A DNA stretch of 64,000 nucleotides from JADGNZ01 sp963715895 (GTDB lineage: Bacteria > Acidobacteriota > Thermoanaerobaculia > Gp7-AA8): NCBI GenBank assembly GCA_963715895.1, contig OY970284.1:1736001-1800000 (forward strand), in the 5' to 3' direction. Positions within the stretch are counted from its first letter, which is position 1. Each line of letters begins with the position of its first letter. A program made the translations under genes and the position numbers. Positions 57,101 through 64,000 of the stretch are shown here, piece after piece. The notes beneath the pieces were generated by a model. That model saw only the letters and a list, made by a program, of their open reading frames with translations. It was not told the origin of the DNA and made no database searches.

Positions 57101-59320
57101 TCGGCAACGACAACCGTGACCGTCAATCCGCTTCCGGCTACGCCGTCGATCACCCCCGGCGGTCCGACGACGTTCTGCGCCGGCGGCAGCGTGACGCTGA
57201 CCTCGAGCGCTGCCAGCGGAAATCAGTGGCTCCTCAACGGCAACCCGATCGGGGGAGCCACGAATACGACCTACGCCGCGACTCTGAGCGGCAGCTACAC
57301 GGTTACGACGACCGACGGCAACAGTTGCACCAGCGCCGCCTCGTCGGCAACCGTCGTGACCGTGAATCCGCTTCCGGCCACGCCGACGATCACGCCCGGC
57401 GGCCCGACGACCTTCTGCGCCGGCGGCAGCGTCACGCTGACCTCCAGCGCTGCCAGCGGCAACCAGTGGCTCCTCAACGGCAATCCGATCGGTGGCGCCA
57501 CGAATACGACCTACGCCGCCACCGCGAGCGGCAGCTACACGGTCACGACGACCGACGGCAACAGTTGCACCAGCGCCGCCTCGTCCGCAACCGTCGTTAC
57601 TGTAAATCCGCTTCCGGCCACGCCGACGATCACCCCCGGCGGCCCGACGACCTTCTGCGCCGGCGGCAGCGTCACGCTGACCTCGAGCGCTGCCAGCGGT
57701 AACCAGTGGTCCCTCAACGGCAACCCGATCGGCGGTGCCACGAATACGACCTACGCCGCCACCGCGAGCGGCAGCTATACCGTCACGACCACCGACGGCA
57801 ACAGCTGCATCAGCGCTGCTTCCGCCGCGACCGTAGTTACTGTTAACCCAATCCCGGCGACGCCGACCATCACGCCTGGCGGCCCGACGACGTTCTGCGC
57901 CGGCGGCAGCGTCACGCTGACCTCCAGCAGCGCGAGCGGTAACCAGTGGCTCCTCAATGGCAACCCGATCGGCGGCGCCACCAGCAACACGTTCAGCGCC
58001 ACAGCATCCGGTAACTACACGGTGACCGTGACGGCGAGCGGCTGCACCAGCGCCTCCTCCGCGGCAACGGTTGTCACCGTCAATCCGAACCCGAATGCAA
58101 CCATCACCACGCCGTCCAGCACGGTCACCGGTTCGACCGGTAATATCGCCTCGGTCGCCAATGCCGGAGTCGGTGCCACGTACACGTGGGGCATCACCAA
58201 CGGCACGATCACCGCGGGAACCGGAACGAACAGCATCACCTACACGGCCGGCGCAGTCGGCACGTTGACTCTCAACGTTACGGTGACCACCGGCGCCGGC
58301 TGCAGCGACACCAAGTCGGCCAACGTGAACGTCGTCCTTCCGACAGTGACCGTCACCTCGGTCTCGCCAACCGGCGGCACCATCGCCGGCGGTTCGTCGG
58401 TGACGATCAACGGCACCGGCTTCAACGCCGGTGCGACCGTCACCTTCGGCGGATCGGCAGCAACAAACGTGGTCGTCGTCAGCTCCATCAAGATCACCGC
58501 CAGGACGCCGGCGCACACGCTCGGAGCGGTCAACGTGACCGTGACCAATACCGATACCTCCACGGGCACGCTGGTCGCGGGCTATCTCTACAAGCCCCAG
58601 CAGTTCGATCCGAACAACGACGGCACGATCACCTCAGCGGACATCTTCTATCTGGTGAACTTCCTGTTCCTCGGCGGTCCGCCGCCGAGCGGAGCAGCCG
58701 GCATGCTGTCGGGCGACGCCAACGGTGACGGAGTCGTCAACACGGCTGATATTTTCTACCTCGTCAACTACCTGTTCCTCGGCGGCCCGAGGCCGAATGC
58801 TCCAACGTCGTCGCTGATGCCTACATCGACATCGACTCAGGGAACTGCAACACCGGAGATCGCCGGGTCGATCACTCTCGGTACGCCGGTCCTCCGCTCG
58901 GGCCGTTACGTCGTACCGGTCATCATGACCACCAGAGCGGGATCGATCGCGCCTCAGGCGATGTCGCTGCGGCTTCACTTCGACCGCGAGGTGGGCAATG
59001 TGACGATCGGAAAGGCCGGAGCGGCGAAGGATCTGGCTGCTCCGTTCGAGATCACCCGCCGCTCGGGCAACGACGTGTCGTATCTCGTCTCGTACGGTGG
59101 TCTGGCGCTCGGCAAGTCGAATGCAGCGGTTGTCGCCGAGATCGGTATCGACTCGGTTGACGGAGCGGTCGCGATCAGTGTCGATCCGCGGTTGACCATG
59201 CTCAGCGATCAAGCCGGTCTGACCAGTGCCACGGTGGAAAACGGAAAACTCGAAGTAAACGGCACGGCCATCAGGAGTGTCGAGCCGCGGCCTCACACAC
59301 CCGATAACAACGTGAACTGA
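54101..59320 (+). CDS. Giant dockerin protein with BNR/GH74-like propeller, module 3 (1739 aa)
   Basis: The 1739-residue protein has a signal peptide (MKRTLQAVLVVLMFVSAVSG), a ~130-residue linker and, from about 140 to 925, one or two BNR/GH74-like propellers (GTAQGGVWRTLDGGATWTPI, RVRKSVDGGVTWS, TDIGVFVSTDSGASWNPFG) in place of the N-terminal domain of the other modules. Five Ig-like repeats, then PKD-like, IPT/TIG, dockerin (about 58607-58805) and cohesin-like domains match modules 1 and 2. GH74-like propellers often bind or cleave glycans; no activity is shown. The swapped N-terminus on a shared C-terminus argues for modular domain exchange. Confidence 0.87.
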   Translation: MKRTLQAVLVVLMFVSAVSGAETKKAKGETDKKLVPAASTEADQQAESKKVPAAASTASLPHIPSIPMIQAVGEDDKYDPDLPQHFQGKIDKAEYLRLRDEYLGILRGIDPDTTLTFDIARRNLAIQTMEHEVPTRSGNVPFPGWMPLGPSPVPNGQTQQFPTVAPVSGRATCVVVDPTNSNKVYLGTAQGGVWRTLDGGATWTPIFDAAQSLAIGALALAPSNPTILYVGTGEPNNSADSYFGVGVYRIDNADTSADLVGPINPSITTGTTTALTYNCFNGRTISRILVNPTDPANIFVSTAAGVAGAAGNALSNTIPPLALRGVFRSANATAAAASVTFQKIIVNTDGSLDNPGTGNTSIFDMAFEPGNANNLLVSTSGAATGGAIYRSTNALAATPAFTQTLFPGFNGLVMHLAINKVGAIVTAYVASNEPSSVAACSSTGQAGRVRKSVDGGVTWSAPLVAAEGFCGGQCSYDNPVAVDPNNANIVYIGGNARGSCSDVLKRSADGGTTFTQDDNGLHADSHGLFMDPLTVPTTVWFTNDGGVWKRQDAAAGTAWLNQNTNGLNTIQFVGLAVHPTDQFMTLGGTQDNGTEAMTGSYGNWVSAESGDGGFALIDQSSTDTTNVTMYHTFFNQTNNFIGFDRTNLGTCLPPPDANKDSWEFRGGGFANDPTLSCDGTAFTVSNGINKADTVLFYAPMALGPGTPNTLYFGTDRLYRSTDRGDTMTVVSQGPIVAGVAVSAIGIAPGNDNIRIIGLRNGKVFATTTGANPLTDTGFVPPVNATASATNKHVARAVIDPLNNNTAYVTLAYYTNPSTAGQIWRTTNLNAVTPTWTSIGKTATGLPNVPVNGFVADGGDPGFPGVTVLYAGTDIGVFVSTDSGASWNPFGNPLLPRVAVFDLVLQPSFRILRAATHGRGAWQIGLPGSNCVPVPPTPIVTPGGPTTFCTGGSVTLTSSSATGNQWYDGVTLLPGQTNQTYIATTSGNYNVVVTALCPSAPSATTTVTVNPLPATPSITPGGPTTFCAGGSVTLTSSAASGNQWLLNGNPIGGATNTTYAATLSGSYTVTTTDGNSCTSAASSATVVTVNPLPATPTITPGGPTTFCAGGSVTLTSSAASGNQWLLNGNPIGGATNTTYAATASGSYTVTTTDGNSCTSAASSATVVTVNPLPATPTITPGGPTTFCAGGSVTLTSSAASGNQWSLNGNPIGGATNTTYAATASGSYTVTTTDGNSCISAASAATVVTVNPIPATPTITPGGPTTFCAGGSVTLTSSSASGNQWLLNGNPIGGATSNTFSATASGNYTVTVTASGCTSASSAATVVTVNPNPNATITTPSSTVTGSTGNIASVANAGVGATYTWGITNGTITAGTGTNSITYTAGAVGTLTLNVTVTTGAGCSDTKSANVNVVLPTVTVTSVSPTGGTIAGGSSVTINGTGFNAGATVTFGGSAATNVVVVSSIKITARTPAHTLGAVNVTVTNTDTSTGTLVAGYLYKPQQFDPNNDGTITSADIFYLVNFLFLGGPPPSGAAGMLSGDANGDGVVNTADIFYLVNYLFLGGPRPNAPTSSLMPTSTSTQGTATPEIAGSITLGTPVLRSGRYVVPVIMTTRAGSIAPQAMSLRLHFDREVGNVTIGKAGAAKDLAAPFEITRRSGNDVSYLVSYGGLALGKSNAAVVAEIGIDSVDGAVAISVDPRLTMLSDQAGLTSATVENGKLEVNGTAIRSVEPRPHTPDNNVN
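58015..59086 (+). repeat. Long direct repeat shared with module 1 (partner 43840-44911)
   Basis: No difference from the partner was seen by eye over ~1.07 kb. Past this tract the next ~230 bp contains a few changes, some of which (GAGATCGGTATCGAC, GTCGCGATCAGTG) match module 2, so the segment is a mosaic. Confidence 0.85.
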
Positions 59321-59337
59321 TGCGCGAGAGGAACGAA

Positions 59338-60018
59338 ATGAAAACAGGGATGAAACATTTGAAGAGCGTTCGCGCCGCGCTATTGATCGGCGTCGCCGGC
59401 CTGCTTTCCACGCCCGCCACGTGGGCGGGCATCATAACCACCCCCGACGTGGTCACGGTTGCAACCGTCAACGGGCCGCAGTTCTCGGTAGTCGACGTGC
59501 CGGTCTCCATCCGCGACCGGTCGGGGACACCGCTCGGCCTCGATCAACCGCCGGGATCGCATATTCAGGCATACAGCATCAAGGTGACCTATGCGCCGGC
59601 GTCGGCCGTGCAGTCGATCACCTTCACCCGCGCCGGCATCACGACATCGCTGACGCCTGCATTCGAGAGCAGTCCGGCAAGTGCCGGATCGATCTCCCTC
59701 ATCGACTCGTTCCAGGAGTCGACGAACCCCATTCCCTTCACTCTCGATGGTGCGGCGCCAGGCAATCAGGTGGCCGCACTGCACGTCGCCCTTTCCCCCA
59801 CGGCTACGCCGGGCACGGTCATCACGCTGACGCTCGATCCGACGCTCACGACGCTCTCGAACGACACCGGCACCACGACGGAATTGGTTGGCAACAGCTC
59901 CCTGGCCCTCGTCAACGGTTCGATCACCGTCACCCCCTCGGTGCCGGCGCTCGGTCACATCGCCCTTCTGGTGCTGGCCATTTCGCTGGCCTTCATCGCC
60001 GTCCGCTCCCGCTTCTGA
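59338..60018 (+). CDS. Exported cohesin-like protein with VPALG membrane tail, module 3
   Basis: The 226-residue paralogue starts at ATG 59338; the leader AGAGGAACGAA lacks the extra 4 nt present in modules 1 and 2. The N-terminus is MKTGMKHLKSVRAALLIGVA. Small changes occur in the loop (PPGSH for PAGMH) and near the end (ELVGNSSLALVNG), while the tail is VPALGHIALLVLAISLAFIA with VRSRF. Confidence 0.8.
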   Translation: MKTGMKHLKSVRAALLIGVAGLLSTPATWAGIITTPDVVTVATVNGPQFSVVDVPVSIRDRSGTPLGLDQPPGSHIQAYSIKVTYAPASAVQSITFTRAGITTSLTPAFESSPASAGSISLIDSFQESTNPIPFTLDGAAPGNQVAALHVALSPTATPGTVITLTLDPTLTTLSNDTGTTTELVGNSSLALVNGSITVTPSVPALGHIALLVLAISLAFIAVRSRF

Positions 60019-60025
60019 CGCCTCC

Positions 60026-60057
60026 AGCCGGCCCGGTTCTCCGGGCCGGCTTTTTTC
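60026..60057 (+). terminator. Rho-independent terminator, module 3
   Basis: GCCGGCCCGG-TTCT-CCGGGCCGGC followed by TTTTTT, the strongest U-tract of the three module terminators. Confidence 0.88.
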
Positions 60058-60223
60058 CTTCGACCAACCCCGGACCCCCCATGCCAAGCCTCGGAAATTT
60101 CAGCGTGGTAAAATTCTCTTCCCTTGGCTCCGGTCCGAGGTCCATTTCCCTACGCTGTTTCGTTGCCGGCATGAGTGCTATGCGCGGGGTATGTCTGAAC
60201 TGTCCAATCAAACGACGATCCCG

Positions 60224-63200
60224 ATGAAACGCGCGCTCCTTTTCCTGCTGCTTACGCTGCTGGCCGCTTCTACGATCTCCGGGGAGTCAGCCAGGAAACC
60301 TCGGAACAAGCATCCGAAAGGGCAGCCGGCGGCGGAGAGGGTAGTCACGGCCGAGCCGGGTCCGGCTGCCGCCGCCGTGCCGCCTCTGAAACCCGGGACG
60401 AGCCGTATGGGAGTGCGATCGGCGTCGGAGGGCGAGATCGTCTCCAACCCGGGGCCGGTGAGGGCCGGGCCTCCGATCGAGACCGCCATGAATCGCGCCG
60501 CAAGCGTGAAGCTCGATCTGCGCCTGTTGCCGCAGACGCCGCCGGTGCGCAAAGAAAGGCCCGAGCGCGAGGACCCGATCGTGATCCCCCACGAGATTCA
60601 GGGGACCGTCACTCCGCCTTCGGCCGGCTTTCCCATTCCGGCGAGCGACGCTCCTTCGCCGTCGCCGGCGGCGAACTTCGCCGGACTCGATTTCGCAAAT
60701 TGGGGCGCCGGCCGTCCCCCCGACACCGTCGGCGACGTCGGCCCGAACCACTACATCCAGGCGGTCAACACCTCCATCGGTATTTACAACAAGAGCGGCA
60801 CACGGCTCGCTGCGTTCACGTTCGACACGTTCATGAGCCAGGGCCACTTCGGAAACCTCTGCGACACCGACAACTTCGGCGATCCGGTCATCCTCTACGA
60901 CACCTTCGAAGACCGCTGGGTCATCACCGACTTCGCCTTCCAGCTTGACGGCGGTGGAAACGTCGTCAGTCCTCCCGGCTCGTATCAGTGCTTCGCGGTC
61001 TCGAAGAGCGGAGATCCCATCGCCGGTGGATGGAACTTCTACTCCCTGCACATCACGGACGCTCTGAACGACTACCCGAAGTTCGGTATCTGGCCCGATG
61101 GTATCTACATGAGCGCGAACATGTTCGGCTTTCCCGCGAGCGGTTCCTTTCAGGGGGCGCGCGTGTGGGCGCTCAACAAGGCGCAGATGTATGCCGGAGC
61201 CCCAAACATTCAGGTGGTCCAGTTCAACCCGCCGTCCTCTGAATTCACCCTGCTCCCCGGCAATGCCCGGATCCAGGCCGGAACACCGCCGCCGGGCTCG
61301 CCGAACTACTTCGCCACCGTCTTCAACTTCTCGAACGCCGTCTCCACCTACAAGTTCCACGTCGACTGGAGCAGCATCTCCCTCTCCAGCCTGACCGGTC
61401 CGTTCCTGACCATTGCACCCACGAGCTGGATCGGTCCGCCGAACACCGTGCCGGCGCAGGGGGGCAACCCCAACGACACCCTGGCCATCCGGCTGATGAT
61501 GCAGAACCAATATACGAACCTGGGCGGCGTCGAGTCGCTGTGGCAGAGCCATACCGTCCGGAATCCCGCCACCTCAGGCGTTTCGGCGGTCCGCTATTAC
61601 CAGACGGCCGTGACCGGGGGCACCGTCGCGGCGAATACGACGCAGGCCTTCACGCATGCTCCCGATACGACCAATCGCTACATGCCCAGCGTGGCCGTTG
61701 ACCGCGCCGGCGACATGGCCATCGGCTACAGCGCCTCGACCGCGGCGCTCTTCCCGGCCATACGTTACGCGGGGCGCCTCGCCGCCGACCCGGTGAATAC
61801 GCTCCCGCAGACGGAGACCTCGCTGATCGAGGGAACCGGCTCGCAGAATTCGAGCACGCGTTGGGGTGACTACTCCGGGATGTCGGTCGACCCGAATGGC
61901 TGCACGTTCTGGTTCACGAACGAGTACTACATCGCCACCGGGAGCAACTGGCAGACCCGGGTTGGCTCCTTCGCATTTCCCTCCTGCACTCCGGTGAGCA
62001 CGGGAACGGTGCAGGGGACGGTGACCGCCACTGCCGGCGGCGCTCCCATATCGGGTGCGGCGGTCTCGTTCGGAAGCAGGACGGCCACCACGAACGGCAG
62101 CGGCTTCTACCAGTTTCTGGCGATTCCATCCGGCACCTATCCAAGCATCGCGGTCTCCGCGCCCGGTTTCAATTCCGGGACGGCCGCGAACGTCGTGGTC
62201 ACCGATGCCGCCACGACGGTCAAGGACTTCTCCCTGAGCGCCTCGCCGGCGAGCGCCTGCCCTGTCGACACGGCGCAGGCCGATTTTCTGCTCGGCACGC
62301 CAACCAATACCGATCTCACCACCAGTCCGGGCGACGTCATCCTCCTGAATCCGCCGACGCTCGATCAGCAGAACACCTCACTCAGCGGCAACGGAGTGAT
62401 CATCGATACAGTGAACTGGGGCGGGCAGACGTTCACCGCCGGTTTGGCGGGCCTGTTGACCAGAGCGGATATCAATCTTTTCTGCTCCGGCTGCGCGGGC
62501 GGCACGGCCCCGAATCTCACGCTCTCGCTGAAAGCAACCAGTGCCAACCTGCCCACGGGGCCCGATCTCGCTACGGCCACGCTTACGGGCGACCCCAGTG
62601 GCACCTCGGGCTACGCAACCGGTACCTTCGCCACCCCGCTGCCGGTAACGGCCGGTACGGTCTACGCCCTCATCGTTCGTCCCGTTGCGAACCCTTCGAA
62701 CGCCGGTAGCGCGTATGCGCTGACCCGCAGCACATCCAACGTCTACGCGAACGGCCAGCGGGTCAGCTCCGCGGATGGCGGCGGAACATGGACCGGCCAG
62801 ACTACGGACGCCGGATTCAGGGTCTATATCGAGCCCGGATTCGTCCCATCCGGTGACTTCGTCTCCTCCGTGAAAGACGCCAACCCCGCCTCGGGGCTGA
62901 CGCCGATCTGGTCGATGCTTTCCTGGACGGCCGCGATGCCTGCCAACACGGCGCTCAAGTTTCAGGCGGCAGGCAGCAATTCGGCAAACGGTCCATTCAA
63001 CTTCGTCGGACCTGACGGTACGGCCGCGACATTCTTCACGGCTTCCCCGGCCTCTCTCGATCAGTTCTATGGCCTTCGTTACCTCCAGTACAAGGCATTC
63101 CTGAGCACGACGGACACAACGGTCACGCCCTCGGTACACGATGTGACTGCTTGCTTCGGGGACTCCGACTGCAGCGGCGGCCTGTCGATTTTTCCTGCAC

Positions 63201-64000
63201 CTGCTCAGGTATGTCCCAGTTCAGCCGGCAACACGGCCATGACACCGTCCGGAGGACCGACGTACTCCTGGTCGATCACCAACGGCACCATCGTCGGCAG
63301 CACGACATCACAGTCGGTGACCTACACCGCGGGCGCGTCCGGCAACGTCGGTCTGACGCTGAACATCGTTCACTCGGATGGCTGCCGGAAGTCCTCATCC
63401 ATCAACGTGCCGATTCTCCCGGCGCTTACGATCACCCCCGGCGGCCCCACGACGTTCTGCTCCGGTGGCAGCGTGACGCTCACCTCGAGCAGCGCGTCCG
63501 GCAACCAGTGGAATCTCAACGGCAACCCGATCGGCGGGGCGACGAATCAAACCTACGTAGCCAACGCGTCGGGCAACTACTCGGTGACGGTTTCCGGCGG
63601 CAGTTGCAACGGCACCTCGGCGATCACCACCGTGACGGTGAACGCGCTCCCCACCACGCCGGGAGTCACGATCAGCAACGTCCAGACCGTTACTGTGACG
63701 GGTGGTGCGGGCACGTTCGCTCTCACCTTCAACGGCCAGAGCACATCGTCGCTGGCCTTCAACGCCAGCGCCGCCGCGGTGCAGAGCCAGTTGAACGCGT
63801 TGTCGACCATCGGGGGCGTGGGCGGCTCGGTGAGCGTCAGCTTGTCCGCCTGCGTTTACACGATTACGTTTTCCGGCACCCTCACCGGTCCTCAACCGCA
63901 GATGACCGCTTTGGGCGCCGGCGGCGCCACGGTCACGGTGAGTGCGTCTGCCGTCTGCGGCGGCTCGGCCGGGAATCAGGCGAGCGGGCCGGCCGGTGCG
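60224..64000 (+). CDS. Giant exported protein, module 4 (partial, runs off window edge)
   Basis: The open frame from ATG 60224 (signal peptide MKRALLFLLLTLLAASTISG) continues to the window end, giving at least 1259 residues. An in-frame ATG at 60191 is possible. The N-terminal domain (WGAGRPPDTVGDVGPNHYIQ, FMSQGHFGNLCDTDNFGDPV), the carboxypeptidase-regulatory-like domain (GTVQGTVTATAGGAPISGAA) and the galactose-binding-like region (YANGQRVSSADGGGTW) match modules 1 and 2. One Ig repeat (LTITPGGPTTFCSGG) is followed from about 63660 by a different ~90-residue segment (TVTVTGGAGTFALTFNGQST). The dockerin end, if present, lies outside. No receiver gene precedes it within 200 nt. Confidence 0.85.
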   Translation, partial: MKRALLFLLLTLLAASTISGESARKPRNKHPKGQPAAERVVTAEPGPAAAAVPPLKPGTSRMGVRSASEGEIVSNPGPVRAGPPIETAMNRAASVKLDLRLLPQTPPVRKERPEREDPIVIPHEIQGTVTPPSAGFPIPASDAPSPSPAANFAGLDFANWGAGRPPDTVGDVGPNHYIQAVNTSIGIYNKSGTRLAAFTFDTFMSQGHFGNLCDTDNFGDPVILYDTFEDRWVITDFAFQLDGGGNVVSPPGSYQCFAVSKSGDPIAGGWNFYSLHITDALNDYPKFGIWPDGIYMSANMFGFPASGSFQGARVWALNKAQMYAGAPNIQVVQFNPPSSEFTLLPGNARIQAGTPPPGSPNYFATVFNFSNAVSTYKFHVDWSSISLSSLTGPFLTIAPTSWIGPPNTVPAQGGNPNDTLAIRLMMQNQYTNLGGVESLWQSHTVRNPATSGVSAVRYYQTAVTGGTVAANTTQAFTHAPDTTNRYMPSVAVDRAGDMAIGYSASTAALFPAIRYAGRLAADPVNTLPQTETSLIEGTGSQNSSTRWGDYSGMSVDPNGCTFWFTNEYYIATGSNWQTRVGSFAFPSCTPVSTGTVQGTVTATAGGAPISGAAVSFGSRTATTNGSGFYQFLAIPSGTYPSIAVSAPGFNSGTAANVVVTDAATTVKDFSLSASPASACPVDTAQADFLLGTPTNTDLTTSPGDVILLNPPTLDQQNTSLSGNGVIIDTVNWGGQTFTAGLAGLLTRADINLFCSGCAGGTAPNLTLSLKATSANLPTGPDLATATLTGDPSGTSGYATGTFATPLPVTAGTVYALIVRPVANPSNAGSAYALTRSTSNVYANGQRVSSADGGGTWTGQTTDAGFRVYIEPGFVPSGDFVSSVKDANPASGLTPIWSMLSWTAAMPANTALKFQAAGSNSANGPFNFVGPDGTAATFFTASPASLDQFYGLRYLQYKAFLSTTDTTVTPSVHDVTACFGDSDCSGGLSIFPAPAQVCPSSAGNTAMTPSGGPTYSWSITNGTIVGSTTSQSVTYTAGASGNVGLTLNIVHSDGCRKSSSINVPILPALTITPGGPTTFCSGGSVTLTSSSASGNQWNLNGNPIGGATNQTYVANASGNYSVTVSGGSCNGTSAITTVTVNALPTTPGVTISNVQTVTVTGGAGTFALTFNGQSTSSLAFNASAAAVQSQLNALSTIGGVGGSVSVSLSACVYTITFSGTLTGPQPQMTALGAGGATVTVSASAVCGGSAGNQASGPAGA

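Overview
The window is high-GC bacterial DNA from a diderm (Gram-negative-type) organism. TonB-dependent receptors with an N-terminal carboxypeptidase-regulatory domain, a porin ahead of kdp, stand-alone dockerin repeats and C-terminal IPTL-like sorting tails together suggest Acidobacteriota or a related phylum. This is an inference from gene content; no rRNA is present.

Region 1 (1-13.8 kb) is a potassium-uptake locus. On the minus strand a porin leads an operon with a 29-codon membrane peptide, kdpF, kdpA, kdpB, kdpC and the start of a KdpD sensor domain. Divergent from it is kup. Beyond lie a four-helix membrane protein, a KimA-like APC permease, and a KdpE-like regulator with a KdpD-like kinase that lacks the KdpD N-terminal domain. 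A shared TTTCGAAA/TCTT direct-repeat motif sits ahead of the porin-kdp, membrane-protein and kimA-like units and is a candidate KdpE operator. A four-helix-bundle cassette with inverted repeats is inserted between kdpE and the kimA-like gene.

Region 2 (13.9-18.1 kb) holds a secreted HExxH peptidase, a bufferin-type copper RiPP operon (10-Cys precursor, MNIO/DUF692 enzyme, DUF2063 partner, DoxX) and a VapBC-like toxin-antitoxin pair.

Region 3 (18.4-33.9 kb) encodes envelope and secreted proteins: a large BNR-type exoprotein, a small Cys-rich exported protein with a TonB receptor, an outer-membrane protein, an NHL-repeat protein, a P1B-like ATPase without a CPx motif, an NlpC/P60 hydrolase and a second TonB receptor. 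A ~130-bp leader element occurs three times, each directly before a start codon; one copy sits in front of a receptor remnant. A 21-bp minisatellite follows the second receptor.

Region 4 (34-39.4 kb) has two two-component systems (LytS/LytTR and NarL type) flanking a tRNA-Sec gene, so the organism probably makes selenoproteins.

Region 5 (39.5 kb to the end) is the most unusual part: four successive modules of giant exported proteins. The three complete ones end in Ig-like repeats, a PKD-like domain, an IPT/TIG domain, a dockerin pair and a cohesin-like domain. Each of these three is followed after about 20 nt by a small exported protein with a cohesin-like domain and a VPALG-type C-terminal membrane tail, then by a near-identical terminator. 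Two modules also begin with a stand-alone response-regulator receiver gene. The modules share long near-identical tracts, differ in Ig-repeat number, and one copy carries two compensating frameshifts. The layout suggests a surface assembly in which anchored cohesin-like proteins hold dockerin-bearing giants; the binding itself is untested.
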